A stretch of 64,000 nt of DNA from Phenylobacterium sp. (GTDB lineage Bacteria > Pseudomonadota > Alphaproteobacteria > Caulobacterales > Caulobacteraceae): contig NZ_SCVD01000019.1 in assembly GCF_004297125.1 (NCBI RefSeq), positions 372,001 to 436,000 on the forward strand, given 5' to 3'. Of this stretch, positions 17,962-30,700 are shown in pieces. The position numbers were made by a program, and so were the translations under genes. The notes below the pieces were generated by a model. That model was not told the origin of the DNA, did not search any database, and saw nothing but the letters and a program-made list of their open reading frames with translations. How positions within the stretch are numbered: position 1 is the stretch's first letter; the number at the start of each line of letters is the position of its first letter.

Positions 17962-19257
17962 ATGTCAATCCGACCTCGTGGCCGCGCGCGTTCGCGGCCG
18001 GGGCTGGCCGCGATGGCCATCCTCATCCTTTCGCTGACGGCAGCCTGCCCGGCGTCCGCCCAGACGACCTTCCCGTCCCTCGACCTCGCCGAGGCGCTGT
18101 CGCGGGCAAGCGCCGCCGATCCCGCGGTGGGCGGCTGGGACGCCCGGCTCGCCGCCGCCGAAGCCAACCTGCGCCAGGCAGGCGTGAAACCGAACCCCTC
18201 GCTGGGTGTCGAGCTGGAGAACTTCGCCGGCACGGGGGCCTATTCCACCCTGGATCGCACCGAGGCGACCTTCAGCTATCAGCAGACGCTGGAGCGGGGC
18301 GGCAAGCGCGAGGCGCGAACGGGCCTGGCGCGCGCCCAGATGGAGGCGGCGCGCCGCCGCCGGGAGGTGCGCCGCCTCGACCTTCTGAAGGAGGTGCAGA
18401 TTGCCTATGCCGAGGCGCTGGCCGCCGAGGCGGAGCTGCTGATCGCGGACGCCTGGCTGCTCGCAGCCCGGAGCGCCCAGGCCGACATCGACCGCCGGGT
18501 CCGCAGCGCCAAGGACCCGCTGTTCGCCGGCTCCCGCGCCGAGGCCGCCACCGCCCAGGCGGAGATCGAGCGGGACCAGGCCCGCGCCACGGCCGAGAAT
18601 GCGAGGGCGACGCTCGCGCGGTTCTGGAGCGGCGGGCCGGGGTTCGCTCTCGATCTCATGACTTTCTTCGGCGTGACCGGACCATCCGCGCCGGATCAGG
18701 TCGCGACGGCTGACCTCGCACTGCTGGAGGCCGAGCGGGACATCGCCGCCGCCACGGTGCGCGTGGAGCAGGCGAAGGGCGTCGTCGACCCTACGGTTCG
18801 CGCAGGCGTGCGCTACCTGGGCCAGGGGGACGAGGTCGCCTTCGTGGTCGGCGGCAGCATCCCCTTGCGCCGCTACGACACCAACAAGGCCGGGGTCGAA
18901 CGGGCGCTCGCCGAGCGGAACGCGGCGGAGGCGGACATCGCCGCGGAACGGACGCTGCGGGAGCGGGACATCGCGCGCCTGACCGCTCGCATGAAGAGCC
19001 TCGCTGTCGAGGCCGAGCGGATCCGCGCGGAGGTGGTCCCGAGTGCGATCCGCACCGTCGAACAGGTGCGCGACGGCTTCAACCGCGGCGCCTTCCAATA
19101 CCTCAACGTCACCGAGGCGGAGCGGGCGCTCGCCGACGCCCGCACCCGGCGGGTCGCGGCGCTGCGCCAATTCCACCTCGATCAGGCGGCGCTCGACCGC
19201 CTCACCGGGCGCCACGCCGCGCTCGCCTCGTCCAACCTCAATCCGGAGCGTCGCTGA
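17962..19257 (+). CDS. czcC: CzcC-type outer-membrane efflux channel (TolC family)
   Basis: A 431-residue outer-membrane factor. It has a signal peptide (AMAILILSLTAACPASAQ) and two repeated long coiled-coil outer-membrane-efflux domains. The conserved VKPNPSLGVELENFAGTG and SYQQTLERGGKREAR are typical of CzcC/CusC-like channels of metal RND pumps. It forms the tunnel through the outer membrane for the CzcA pump. Its stop overlaps the start of the adaptor gene by one base. The order C-B-A is the usual one in cobalt-zinc-cadmium efflux loci. Confidence 0.9.
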   Translation: MSIRPRGRARSRPGLAAMAILILSLTAACPASAQTTFPSLDLAEALSRASAADPAVGGWDARLAAAEANLRQAGVKPNPSLGVELENFAGTGAYSTLDRTEATFSYQQTLERGGKREARTGLARAQMEAARRRREVRRLDLLKEVQIAYAEALAAEAELLIADAWLLAARSAQADIDRRVRSAKDPLFAGSRAEAATAQAEIERDQARATAENARATLARFWSGGPGFALDLMTFFGVTGPSAPDQVATADLALLEAERDIAAATVRVEQAKGVVDPTVRAGVRYLGQGDEVAFVVGGSIPLRRYDTNKAGVERALAERNAAEADIAAERTLRERDIARLTARMKSLAVEAERIRAEVVPSAIRTVEQVRDGFNRGAFQYLNVTEAERALADARTRRVAALRQFHLDQAALDRLTGRHAALASSNLNPERR

Positions 19258-20516
19258 TGCACGCCGACCCTGTCCGGCGGCTGGCCCGCCTGATCCTGCC
19301 CCTGTCCCTCGCCGCCGCGCTCGCCGCCTGCGGCCAGGGCGCGTCCAAGTCGCCCGAAGGCGAGGAAGCCGCCACCGAGGCGGCCGAGTACGAGCGCGGC
19401 CCCCATCGCGGCCGCCTGCTCCGTGACGGAGACTTCTCGCTCGAGGTCACGCTCTACGAAGACGGGCCCGAACCGCTGTTCCGACTCTATCCGTACCTGA
19501 AGGACAAGCCGCTCGATCCGAAGCAGGTCCAGGCGTCGATCGCGCTCACCCGCCTCGGCCCGAAGGTAGATCGCTTCACGCTGACGCCGGAGGCGGACTA
19601 CCTGACCAGCGCTGCGGTCGTGCGGGAGCCGCACTCCTTCGATGTCAGCGTCGTCGCGACCCGGGGCGGCGCTCGGCACAGCTGGACCTATTCGTCTTAC
19701 GAGGGCCGCACGACCATCTCCGCCGACGCCGCGCGCGCCGGCCGGGTGACCACCGAACGCGCCGGGCCGGCCACCCTGGGCGAGACCCTGCCGATCGCCG
19801 GCCGGGTCGAGATCACGCCGGAGGGCCAGAGCGAGGTCCACGCCCGCTACCCCGGCCGGGTCGTCAGCCTGAACGCCGAACTGGGCCAGCGGGTGCGGCG
19901 CGGCCAGGTCCTCGCGCGCGTCGAATCCAGCGAGAGCCTGCAGACCTATCCCGTCACCGCGCCGCTCGGCGGGGTGATCGTGAAGAAGAACGTGGTGGTG
20001 GGGGGGATCACGGGCGCCGAGCCCATCCTGGTCGTCGCCGACCCGACCAAGCTTCACGCCGAGTTCTTCCTCTATCCGCGGGATGCCGAGCGGGTCCGGG
20101 TGGGCCAGCCGGTGGAGGTGTTCAGCCTGGCCGGCGATCACCGGATCACCAGCAGCGTGGAGGCCATCCTGCCGACCGCCGACCTGACGAACCAGACCCT
20201 GATCGCCCACGTCCACCTGACGGCGCCGGGCGAGGCTTGGCGCCCCGGTCTCGGCGTGAAGGGCGTCGTCCACGTGGGCGCCACGTCCGCGCCCCTGGCG
20301 GTTCGCACCAGGGCGATCCAGCCGTTCCGCGACTTCGAGGTGGTCTACGCCAAGGTCGGGGACACCTACGAGGTCCGCATGCTGGAGCTCGGCCGCCGCA
20401 CGCCGGAATGGACCGAGGTGCTGGGCGGCCTCGAACCGGGGACCGAGTACGTGGTCGATGGCGCCTTCCTCATTCGCGCGGACATCGAGAAGTCCGGCGC
20501 GAGCCACGACCACTAG
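19257..20516 (+). CDS. czcB: CzcB-type periplasmic adaptor (membrane fusion lipoprotein)
   Basis: A 419-residue membrane-fusion protein linking CzcA and CzcC. The N-terminus has a lipobox ending in C25 (LAAALAAC), so it should be an inner-membrane-anchored lipoprotein. An N-terminal extra domain (EYERGPHRGRLLRDGDFSLE) typical of CzcB precedes the lipoyl/barrel-sandwich part (VHARYPGRVVSLNAELGQRV and APLGGVIVKKNVVVGG). Next come the beta-barrel and membrane-proximal domains. The tail ends in SHDH, a possible metal ligand cluster. It starts within the czcC stop and is 12 bp before czcA. Confidence 0.9.
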   Translation: MHADPVRRLARLILPLSLAAALAACGQGASKSPEGEEAATEAAEYERGPHRGRLLRDGDFSLEVTLYEDGPEPLFRLYPYLKDKPLDPKQVQASIALTRLGPKVDRFTLTPEADYLTSAAVVREPHSFDVSVVATRGGARHSWTYSSYEGRTTISADAARAGRVTTERAGPATLGETLPIAGRVEITPEGQSEVHARYPGRVVSLNAELGQRVRRGQVLARVESSESLQTYPVTAPLGGVIVKKNVVVGGITGAEPILVVADPTKLHAEFFLYPRDAERVRVGQPVEVFSLAGDHRITSSVEAILPTADLTNQTLIAHVHLTAPGEAWRPGLGVKGVVHVGATSAPLAVRTRAIQPFRDFEVVYAKVGDTYEVRMLELGRRTPEWTEVLGGLEPGTEYVVDGAFLIRADIEKSGASHDH

Positions 20517-24063
<3,547 letters not shown>

Positions 24064-24105
24064 GGAAAGCTCCCGTCGGTCCCGCGCAAGCTTGGCGGGA
24101 ACAGC

Positions 24106-24139
24106 TGACGTCATGTAAAATCATGCTGACATCATGTCA
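24106..24139. promoter_or_regulatory. Paired palindromic sites upstream of the membrane protein/XRE pair
   Basis: TGACATCATGTCA (24127-24139) is a palindrome with 6-bp arms and one central base. A related copy, TGACGTCATGTAA, sits at 24106-24118. They are 21 bp apart centre to centre, two helical turns, so bound dimers would lie on the same DNA face. The small XRE regulator encoded at 24584 is the obvious candidate binder. Confidence 0.5.
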
Positions 24140-24163
24140 AAGATTTTTAACATTGGAGGGTTC

Positions 24164-24580
24164 ATGTCGTTCCGGGAACTGTCCGCCTGGATCTCGCTGG
24201 TCACCGTCGTGGTGTGTTTCGGTGTCTACTTCGGCTCCATCGCGACCGGCAGCGTGAGCCCGCGGGGCTTCGACACCCTGCATCTCCTGCTGCTCTGCGT
24301 GGCGGCGCTGGTCGTCCTGCAGATCGCCTCGCATGCCGTCGCCGCGAGGCTGGCGCCGAAGGATGCGCGTGCACCGCGCGACGAACGCGAGCGGCTGATC
24401 GCCTGGCGGGCGCAGAGCCTGGGTTACTATGTCCTGATGGTGGGCGTCCTGCTGCTGGCCGCGCCGGCGCACTTCGGCCATCCGCCGGTCGACCTGCTGA
24501 ATTTCGCCTTGCTGGACGTCGTGGTCGCCGCCCTGGCGGTCTCGGTGGCGCAGATCGTCTTCTTCCGGCGCGGCGGCTGA
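24164..24580 (+). CDS. Four-helix membrane protein of unknown function
   Basis: A 138-residue membrane protein with four predicted helices: ISLVTVVVCFGVYFGSIATG, FDTLHLLLLCVAALVVLQIA, YYVLMVGVLLLAAPAHF and LLDVVVAALAVSVAQIVFF. A charged cytoplasmic loop with DARAPRDERERLI lies in between. I start at ATG 24164, which has GGAGGG six bases before it, and not at the in-frame ATG 24134 inside the operator. It is followed three bases later by a small XRE regulator. Pairs of a 4-TM protein and a YozG-like XRE protein are common in bacteria, but their job is not settled. Confidence 0.65.
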   Translation: MSFRELSAWISLVTVVVCFGVYFGSIATGSVSPRGFDTLHLLLLCVAALVVLQIASHAVAARLAPKDARAPRDERERLIAWRAQSLGYYVLMVGVLLLAAPAHFGHPPVDLLNFALLDVVVAALAVSVAQIVFFRRGG

Positions 24581-24583
24581 TCC

Positions 24584-24793
24584 GTGCCACCGCCCATCGC
24601 CAACCAGATCCGCCGCCTGCGCTTCGAGCACGGCGAGATGACCCAGAGCGACCTGGCCGAGCGCATCGGCATGACCCGCCAGACCGTCGCCGCCATCGAG
24701 GCCGGAAAATATTCTCCCTCGCTGGAAGCGGCCTTCCGGATCGCCCAGGTCTTCGGCGCGCCGCTCGAGGACGTGTTCCAGTGGCAGGGCTGA
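24584..24793 (+). CDS. Small XRE-family (YozG/Cro-like) HTH regulator
   Basis: A 69-residue DNA-binding protein that is almost only a helix-turn-helix domain: IRRLRFEHGEMTQSDLAERI, then GMTRQTVAAIEAGKYSPSL. The ending LEDVFQWQG is typical of the YozG-like small transcriptional regulators. The start is GTG 24584, three bases after the membrane protein stop, so the two are co-transcribed. It likely autoregulates through the paired palindromes at 24106-24139 (inference). Confidence 0.8.
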   Translation: MPPPIANQIRRLRFEHGEMTQSDLAERIGMTRQTVAAIEAGKYSPSLEAAFRIAQVFGAPLEDVFQWQG

Positions 24794-24903
24794 CCGAACC
24801 TCGGCAATCGGCGCGATTTCTCGATCCCGCCGCCGCCGCCCGCGGAGTTTCCGCTTGAACCTGCGGCGGCGGCGACCCAATCAGACGGCGGTCGCGGTCG
24901 GGA

Positions 24904-26361
24904 GTGCGTCGAGTGGATCTGGATTTCGCGCGTGAGGGCGTCTTCGTCGGGGGCCGCTGGCGGGGAGCGGCGAGCGGGGAGACCCTGCCGATCGAGAACC
25001 CGTCCAACGGCGAGACGGTCGGCAGCCTAGCCGCCGGCGGGGCGGACGACGTCGACGCTGCGGTAGACGCGGCCCGCGGCGCCCTGTCGTCGGAATGGGG
25101 CGCATTGTCTGCGGCCGAGCGGGGCCGGCTGCTGGCGCAGATCGGCCGGGCCGTGCTGGCCCAGGCCGACCGGCTGGCCGAGCTGGAGGCGCTGGACGTC
25201 GGCAAGCCGCTGAAACAGGCCCGCGCCGATGTCGTGGCCCTCGCCCGCTATCTGGAATTCTACGGCGGCGCGGCGGACAAGCTGCATGGCGAGAGCATCC
25301 CCTACCTGCCGGGCTACACGGTCTTCACCCTGCGCGAGCCGCATGGCGTCACGGGGCACATCATCCCCTGGAACTATCCGATGCAGATCATCGGACGCTC
25401 GGTGGTGGCGGCCCTAGCGGTGGGCAACGCCGCGGTGCTGAAGCCGGCGGAGCAGGCGTCGCTGACCGCCCTGGCCTTCGCGCGCATCGCCGCCGAGGCG
25501 GGGCTTCCAGCGGGCGCGCTGAACGTGGTTCCCGGAACCGGCGCGGCGGCCGGCGCGGCCCTGGCCGGACACCCGGGCATCGACCATATCTCCTTCACCG
25601 GCTCCAGCGGCGTCGGCGCGACGATCCAGGCGGCGGCGGCGCGCAACGCCGTGCCGGTCACCCTGGAGCTCGGCGGCAAGTCGCCCCAGGTCGTGTTCGA
25701 CGACGCCGACCTGGACAAGGCGCTGCCGTTCCTGGTCAGCGCCGGCATCCAGAACGCCGGCCAGACCTGCTCGGCCGGTTCGCGGATTCTCGTGCAGCGC
25801 GGCGTCTACGATCAGGTCGCGGCCCGCCTTGCGGAACGGTTCGCGGCGCTGCGGTCCGGTCCGGCGCGGGCCGACCTGGACCTGGGACCCATCATCAGCG
25901 CCCGGCAGAAGGCCATGATCGAGGGCTTCGTCGAGGTCGCCCGGCGGGAACTCACCCTGATCGGCGAAGGCCAGGTCGTCGCCGATGCGCCCTCGGGCGG
26001 CCACTACCTGCCGGCCATGGTGTTCGGCGACGTCGCACCCGACCATCGGCTGGCCCAGGAGGAGATCTTCGGGCCGGTGCAGGTGGTGATCCCCTTCGAC
26101 ACCGAAGAGGACGCCGTGCGGATCGCCAACGGCACGCCCTATGGCCTGGTGGCCGGCGTCTGGACGCGGGATGCCGACCGCTTGTTCCGAATGGCCCGGA
26201 AGCTGCGGGCCGGGCAGGTGTTCCTGAACAATTATGGCGCGGCCGGCGGCGTGGAGTTGCCGTTCGGCGGGGTCGGCCGCTCGGGTCACGGGCGGGAGAA
26301 GGGTTTCGAGGCGCTGTACGGCTTCACCGTGCTGAAGACCGTGGCGGCGCACCATGGGTGA
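24904..26361 (+). CDS. Aldehyde dehydrogenase (NAD(P)+)
   Basis: A 485-residue ALDH-superfamily enzyme oxidising an aldehyde to an acid. Visible are the fold motif IIPWNYPMQI, the cofactor loop FTGSSGVGATIQ, the general base E255 in VTLELGGKSP and the nucleophile C289 in NAGQTCSAGS. Their 34-residue spacing is canonical. The C-terminal LPFGGVGRSGHGREKGFEAL is also typical. The start is GTG 24904, or possibly GTG 24913. It is first in a three-gene run with an SDR and a LeuB-type dehydrogenase. With the amine dehydrogenase at 40.5 kb it could oxidise the aldehyde made from an amine; that link is inference. Confidence 0.88.
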   Translation: MRRVDLDFAREGVFVGGRWRGAASGETLPIENPSNGETVGSLAAGGADDVDAAVDAARGALSSEWGALSAAERGRLLAQIGRAVLAQADRLAELEALDVGKPLKQARADVVALARYLEFYGGAADKLHGESIPYLPGYTVFTLREPHGVTGHIIPWNYPMQIIGRSVVAALAVGNAAVLKPAEQASLTALAFARIAAEAGLPAGALNVVPGTGAAAGAALAGHPGIDHISFTGSSGVGATIQAAAARNAVPVTLELGGKSPQVVFDDADLDKALPFLVSAGIQNAGQTCSAGSRILVQRGVYDQVAARLAERFAALRSGPARADLDLGPIISARQKAMIEGFVEVARRELTLIGEGQVVADAPSGGHYLPAMVFGDVAPDHRLAQEEIFGPVQVVIPFDTEEDAVRIANGTPYGLVAGVWTRDADRLFRMARKLRAGQVFLNNYGAAGGVELPFGGVGRSGHGREKGFEALYGFTVLKTVAAHHG

Positions 26362-26371
26362 GGGGAGCAGC

Positions 26372-27118
26372 ATGCGGCTTGCGGGCAGGACGGCGATCGT
26401 AACTGGCGGGGCGTCGGGTTTCGGCGAGGGGATCGTGCGCCGGTTCGTGGCCGAGGGCGCCCGGGTCGCCATCGTGGACCTCAACCTGGCCGCGGCGCAG
26501 GCGCTGGCGGCGGAGTTGGGCGACGGTGTGATCGCGGCGCGGGCGGACGTTTCCGACGACGCGGCGGTGGCGGCGATGGCGGGTCAGGTCCGGGAGGCCC
26601 TGGGCGTGGTGGACATCCTGGTCAACAACGCCGGCATAGGTCACACGCCGCGACCGCTCGATGAACTGTCGGAGGCGGACTTCGACCGCATCTGGGCGGT
26701 CAACGTGAAATCCGTCTATCTCACGGCCAGGCATCTGGTCCCGGCCATGAAGGCGGCCCGGCGCGGCGCCATCCTCAATGTCGCGTCGACGGGCGGGGTC
26801 AGCCCGCGGCCGAACCTGACCTGGTACAACGCCTCCAAGGGCTGGATGATCACCGCCACCCGGGCCATGGCCGTCGAGCTGGCGCCGTTCCAGGTGCGGG
26901 TGAACGCGATCAACCCGGTCGCGGGCGACACGCCGCTGCTGGCGACCTTCATGGGTGAGGACACGCCGGAGGTGCGGGCGAAGTTCCTGGCCTCGATTCC
27001 GCTCGGCCGGTTCTCCACGCCGGCCGACATGGGCGCCGCGGCGGCGTTCCTGTGCTCGGACGACGCCTCGATGATCACCGGCGTGGCCATGGAGGTGGAC
27101 GGTGGGCGCTGCATCTGA
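26372..27118 (+). CDS. Short-chain dehydrogenase/reductase
   Basis: A 248-residue SDR oxidoreductase. The cofactor motif [14 protein letters not shown] in [10 protein letters not shown], and the catalytic Ser with YNASKG (YxxxK) are all present, and the tail [13 protein letters not shown] is a classical SDR ending. I choose ATG 26372, preceded by GAGGGGAGCAG; ATG 26354 is in frame but overlaps the ALDH end. The gene lies 10 bp after the ALDH stop and overlaps the next gene by 17 bp, so the three are one operon. It probably interconverts a hydroxyl and a keto group of a pathway intermediate; substrate unknown. Confidence 0.85.
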   Translation: MRLAGRTAIVTGGASGFGEGIVRRFVAEGARVAIVDLNLAAAQALAAELGDGVIAARADVSDDAAVAAMAGQVREALGVVDILVNNAGIGHTPRPLDELSEADFDRIWAVNVKSVYLTARHLVPAMKAARRGAILNVASTGGVSPRPNLTWYNASKGWMITATRAMAVELAPFQVRVNAINPVAGDTPLLATFMGEDTPEVRAKFLASIPLGRFSTPADMGAAAAFLCSDDASMITGVAMEVDGGRCI

Positions 27119-28214
27119 GCCGTTCCGCCTGCTGGTCCTGCCGGGCGACGGCATCGGCCCGGAGGTGATCGCCGAGACCCTGCGCGTCGTACGCCGGTTC
27201 GAGGGCGAGTTGGGCCGCACGGTCGAGGTTTCGGAAGCCCTGGTCGGCGGCGCGGCGATCGACGCCCACGGCCTCCCGATCACCGACGAGACGGCGGCGC
27301 TGGCCCTGGCCGCGGACGCGGTCCTGTTCGGCGCGGTGGGCGGCGAGGCCTGGGACCGCCAGCCGATCGCCCTTCGTCCGGAGGCGGGCCTGCTGCGCCT
27401 GCGCAAGGACATGGACCTGTTCGCCAACCTGCGGCCCGCGCTCTGCTATCCGGAGCTGGTGGCCGCCTCCAGCCTGCGCCCCGAGTTCGTCGAGGGGCTC
27501 GATATATTGATCATCCGCGAGCTGACGGCCGGGGTCTATTTCGGCGAGCCGCGGGGCGTCGAGGATCTGGGCGGCGGGGTCAGCCGCGCCTACGACACCC
27601 AGGCCTACACATCCGTCGAGGTCGAGCGGGTGGTCCGGGCCGCCTTCGACATCGCCCGGGGCCGCGGGCGGCGGGTCTGCTCGGTGGACAAGGCCAACGT
27701 CATGCAGACGGGCGCCTTCTGGCGCGCCATCGCCACTCGCGTCGGCGCCGACTATCCCGACGTCGAGCTCAGCCACATGTACGCCGACAACTGCGCGATG
27801 CAGCTGATGCGGCGGCCCAAGCAGTTCGACGTCGTCGTGACGGACAATCTGTTCGGCGACATCCTTTCGGACGCCGCGGCCATGCTCACCGGGTCGCTGG
27901 GCCTGCTGCCGTCCGCCTCCCTGGGCGCCGCGGACAGCCAGGGCCGACGCAAGGCGCTTTACGAACCGGTGCATGGCTCGGCCCCGGACATCGCCGGGCG
28001 CGGGATCGCCAACCCGCTGGCGACCATCCTTTCCTTCGGAATGTGCCTGCGCCATTCGATGGACGCCCCGCAGGCGGCGGACCGCCTCGACGCGGCCGTG
28101 CGTCGGGCGCTGGCCGCCGGCGCGCGCACCGCGGACATCGCGACGCCCGGCGCGACGGTGGTCTCCACCACGGCGATGACCGACGCGGTCCTGCGGGAGC
28201 TGGAGGCCGTCTGA
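27102..28214 (+). CDS. 3-isopropylmalate dehydrogenase-type beta-decarboxylating dehydrogenase
   Basis: A 370-residue enzyme of the isocitrate/isopropylmalate dehydrogenase family. [10 protein letters not shown] is at the N-terminus. [18 protein letters not shown] is the substrate-recognition helix with the LeuB-type Lxx[18 protein letters not shown], the catalytic VDKANVMQ, the metal-site [10 protein letters not shown] and [12 protein letters not shown] follow. By motif it is close to LeuB, but leuC and leuD are absent here and it overlaps an SDR gene in a catabolic operon. It could therefore act on another 2-hydroxy-3-alkyl dicarboxylic acid. The start is GTG 27102, within the SDR coding end. 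Confidence 0.82.
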   Translation: MGAASEPFRLLVLPGDGIGPEVIAETLRVVRRFEGELGRTVEVSEALVGGAAIDAHGLPITDETAALALAADAVLFGAVGGEAWDRQPIALRPEAGLLRLRKDMDLFANLRPALCYPELVAASSLRPEFVEGLDILIIRELTAGVYFGEPRGVEDLGGGVSRAYDTQAYTSVEVERVVRAAFDIARGRGRRVCSVDKANVMQTGAFWRAIATRVGADYPDVELSHMYADNCAMQLMRRPKQFDVVVTDNLFGDILSDAAAMLTGSLGLLPSASLGAADSQGRRKALYEPVHGSAPDIAGRGIANPLATILSFGMCLRHSMDAPQAADRLDAAVRRALAAGARTADIATPGATVVSTTAMTDAVLRELEAV

Positions 28215-28228
28215 GCTTCACGATGCCG

Positions 28229-28248
28229 GTGCTCAAGGGATTGAGCAC
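28229..28248. promoter_or_regulatory. Palindromic operator GTGCTCAA-N4-TTGAGCAC (site A)
   Basis: A perfect 8-4-8 inverted repeat (spacer GGGA), 15 bp after the dehydrogenase stop and about 75 bp before the alpha/beta hydrolase start. The core GCTCAA-N4-TTGAGC recurs at 39669-39684 and, with one mismatch, at 40286-40301 next to the XRE-cupin gene. Alternatively it could be a hairpin, but no U-run follows. Confidence 0.6.
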
Positions 28249-28322
28249 TTAACCCGGTTGGGACGCGGTCACCGGAGCGATAGAGTCCGTCCGGGGGTCG
28301 CGAACGGTCGCGAGGAGGGTGC

Positions 28323-29312
28323 ATGGCCAAGATGGGCGTGGTGCTGGGCGTGATCATCGCGGTGCTGGCGGTGTTGGTGGTCGTCGCGGGCTTCGCCCTC
28401 AATCGGCCCGACATCCCCTATGCGCGGCTGGACGCGAAATATGCCGGCCCGACCTCGAAGTTCGCCGACCTGCCGGGCGGGGTGCGGATGCACTATCGTG
28501 ACGACGGGGATCCCGCCAAGCCGGTGATCATGCTGGTCCACGGTTACGGCGACTCCTTCCTGACCTGGGACCGCTGGATCCAGCGCCTGTCGCCGGACTT
28601 CCGGGTGATCACCATCGACCTGCCGGGCCATGGCCTGACCCGCGCGCCGACGGGCTATCAGCCCAGCCCGGACAACTACGCCGACCTGGTGGACGCCCTG
28701 GCGGCGAAGCTCGACCTGCCGCCCTTCGCGATCGCCGGGAACTCGATGGGCGGCGGCGTCGCCTGGCAGGTGGCCGTCCGGTATCCCCAACGTCTGAACG
28801 CCCTGGTGCTGGTCGACGCCGCGGGCTGGCCCGCCTCCACGCTCACCAAGCCGCCCCTGGCCTTCCGCCTGTTGCAGTCGCCGCTCGGCGTCTTCCTGCT
28901 CAAGCACATCGAGACCCGGCCGCTCACCTCGGCGGCGCTGCAGGCCGACGTGGTCGACAAGTCGCTCATCACCCCGGCCTTCGTCGACCGCTGGGTCGAG
29001 GTGCAGCGCGCGCCCGGCCATCGGGATATCCTAATGGGCATGCGGCCCGGCCAGCACAGCGCTGCGACCGCGGCCGTGCTCGGCAAGATCGCCGTGCCGA
29101 CCCTGGTGCTGCACGGCGACCAGGACACGATCATCAAGCCGGAAAGCGGCCGCAAGTTCGCCGAGGCGATCCCCGGCGCGAGGCTGATCACCTATCCCGA
29201 CGCGGGTCACCTGCCGCAGCTGGAGATCCCCGACCGGTCCGCGGCGGACGTCGCCGCCTTTCTGAAAGCCCAGACCCCCGCCGCGCCCGCGGCGATCAAG
29301 GAGCCGGCATGA
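28323..29312 (+). CDS. Membrane-anchored alpha/beta hydrolase
   Basis: A 329-residue alpha/beta-fold hydrolase. An N-terminal hydrophobic helix (VVLGVIIAVLAVLVVVAGFA) acts as uncleaved anchor or signal. The oxyanion segment MLVHGYGDSF, the nucleophile S141 in AGNSMGGG, the late acid in LHGDQDTIIKP and the catalytic histidine in DAGHLPQLE complete the triad. It probably cleaves an ester or related bond at the periplasmic face. It opens the operon with the aminotransferase, M20 hydrolase and ABC importer. Its stop overlaps the aminotransferase start by 4 bases (ATGA), and a palindromic operator precedes it. Confidence 0.82.
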   Translation: MAKMGVVLGVIIAVLAVLVVVAGFALNRPDIPYARLDAKYAGPTSKFADLPGGVRMHYRDDGDPAKPVIMLVHGYGDSFLTWDRWIQRLSPDFRVITIDLPGHGLTRAPTGYQPSPDNYADLVDALAAKLDLPPFAIAGNSMGGGVAWQVAVRYPQRLNALVLVDAAGWPASTLTKPPLAFRLLQSPLGVFLLKHIETRPLTSAALQADVVDKSLITPAFVDRWVEVQRAPGHRDILMGMRPGQHSAATAAVLGKIAVPTLVLHGDQDTIIKPESGRKFAEAIPGARLITYPDAGHLPQLEIPDRSAADVAAFLKAQTPAAPAAIKEPA

Positions 29313-30637
29313 ACCACTTGTCGACCGCAGTCCCGAATTCGCTCGACGCCTACTGGATGCCGTTCACGCCCAACCGGCGGTTCAAGGCGAGTCCCCGGAT
29401 GGTCGATCGGGCCGACGGCATGCACTACTTCACGCCGGATGGCCGCAAGGTGCTGGACGGCGTCGCGGGCCTGTGGTGCGTGAACGCGGGCCACAACCGC
29501 CCCCGGATCGTCGAGGCGGTCCAGCAGCAGGCGGCCCAGATGGGCTACGCCACCAACTTCAATCTCGGCCATCCCCGCGCCTTCGAGTTCGCCTCGCGCG
29601 TCGCGGGCCTGCTGCCGGGCGACCTGGACCACGTGTTCTTCACCAACTCGGGGTCCGAGGCGGTCGACACCGCGCTGAAGATCGCGCTCGCCTATCAGCG
29701 GGCCCGGGGCAAGGCCTCCAAGACCCGCCTGATCGGTCGGGAGCGCGGCTACCACGGGGTCGGCTTCGGCGGCATCTCGGTGGGCGGCATCGTCAAGAAC
29801 CGGATGTACTTCGGCACGCTGCTGGCCGGCGTCGACCACCTGCCGCACACCCACGACCTGGCGCGCAACGCCTTCTCGCGCGGCCAGCCCCAGCACGGGG
29901 CGGAACTGGCCGACGCCCTGGAACGGATCGTCGCCCTGCACGACGCCTCGACGATCGCCGCGGTGATCGTGGAGCCGGTGGCTGGCTCTACCGGCGTGCT
30001 GGCCCCGCCGGTGGGCTACCTGCAGCGCCTGCGCGCGCTCTGCGACAAGCACGACATCCTGCTGATCTTCGACGAGGTGATTACCGGGTTCGGCCGGCTG
30101 GGGGCGCCGTTCGCGGCCGCCCGCTTCGAGGTGCAGCCCGACCTCGTCACGATGGCCAAGGGGATCACCAACGGTCTTGTGCCCATGGGCGCGGTGGGCG
30201 TGCGCCAGCACATCCACGACACCATGATGGACGAGGCCGACGCGCCCATCGAGCTGTTCCACGGCTACACCTATTCCGGCCATCCGCTGGCCTGCGCCGC
30301 AGGTCTGGCGACGCTGGACACCTATCGCGACGAAGGCCTGTTCGAACGGGCGGCGGGCCTGGAGGCGACGTTCGAGGACGCCGTGCATTCCCTGCGCGAC
30401 GCACGCCATGTGATCGATATACGCAACATCGGCCTGGTGGCCGGCATCGAGCTCGAGCCCCGGCCGGGCGAGCCCGGGGAGAGGGGCCAGGAAGTCTACC
30501 ACGCCTGCTTCGACCGCGGCCTGCTGGTGCGCGTGACCGGCGACATCGTGGCCCTGTCCCCGGCGCTGATCGTCGAACCGGGCCAGATCGATGAGATGGT
30601 GAGCCTGTTGCGGGAGGTGCTCGCGACCATCGCCTGA
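29309..30637 (+). CDS. Class III omega-aminotransferase (beta-alanine--pyruvate type)
   Basis: A 442-residue PLP-dependent aminotransferase. FTNSGSEAVDTALK (111-124) binds the cofactor phosphate, IFDEVITGFGRLG (253-265) holds the PLP aspartate, and K284 in TMAKGITNG forms the Schiff base. The opening DAYWMPFTPNRRFKASPRM and the GYHGVGFGGISVGG stretch are characteristic of omega-amino acid:pyruvate transaminases. It would convert a primary amine or beta-amino acid into an aldehyde or keto acid. It is co-transcribed with the hydrolase before it and, after 63 bp, the M20 hydrolase. Confidence 0.88.
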   Translation: MNHLSTAVPNSLDAYWMPFTPNRRFKASPRMVDRADGMHYFTPDGRKVLDGVAGLWCVNAGHNRPRIVEAVQQQAAQMGYATNFNLGHPRAFEFASRVAGLLPGDLDHVFFTNSGSEAVDTALKIALAYQRARGKASKTRLIGRERGYHGVGFGGISVGGIVKNRMYFGTLLAGVDHLPHTHDLARNAFSRGQPQHGAELADALERIVALHDASTIAAVIVEPVAGSTGVLAPPVGYLQRLRALCDKHDILLIFDEVITGFGRLGAPFAAARFEVQPDLVTMAKGITNGLVPMGAVGVRQHIHDTMMDEADAPIELFHGYTYSGHPLACAAGLATLDTYRDEGLFERAAGLEATFEDAVHSLRDARHVIDIRNIGLVAGIELEPRPGEPGERGQEVYHACFDRGLLVRVTGDIVALSPALIVEPGQIDEMVSLLREVLATIA

Positions 30638-30700
30638 CGGCAAGCCGACCACGACCGTTCCCCGCCGCGCCGACCATCTTCCCAGTCCACAGGTTTCTTG

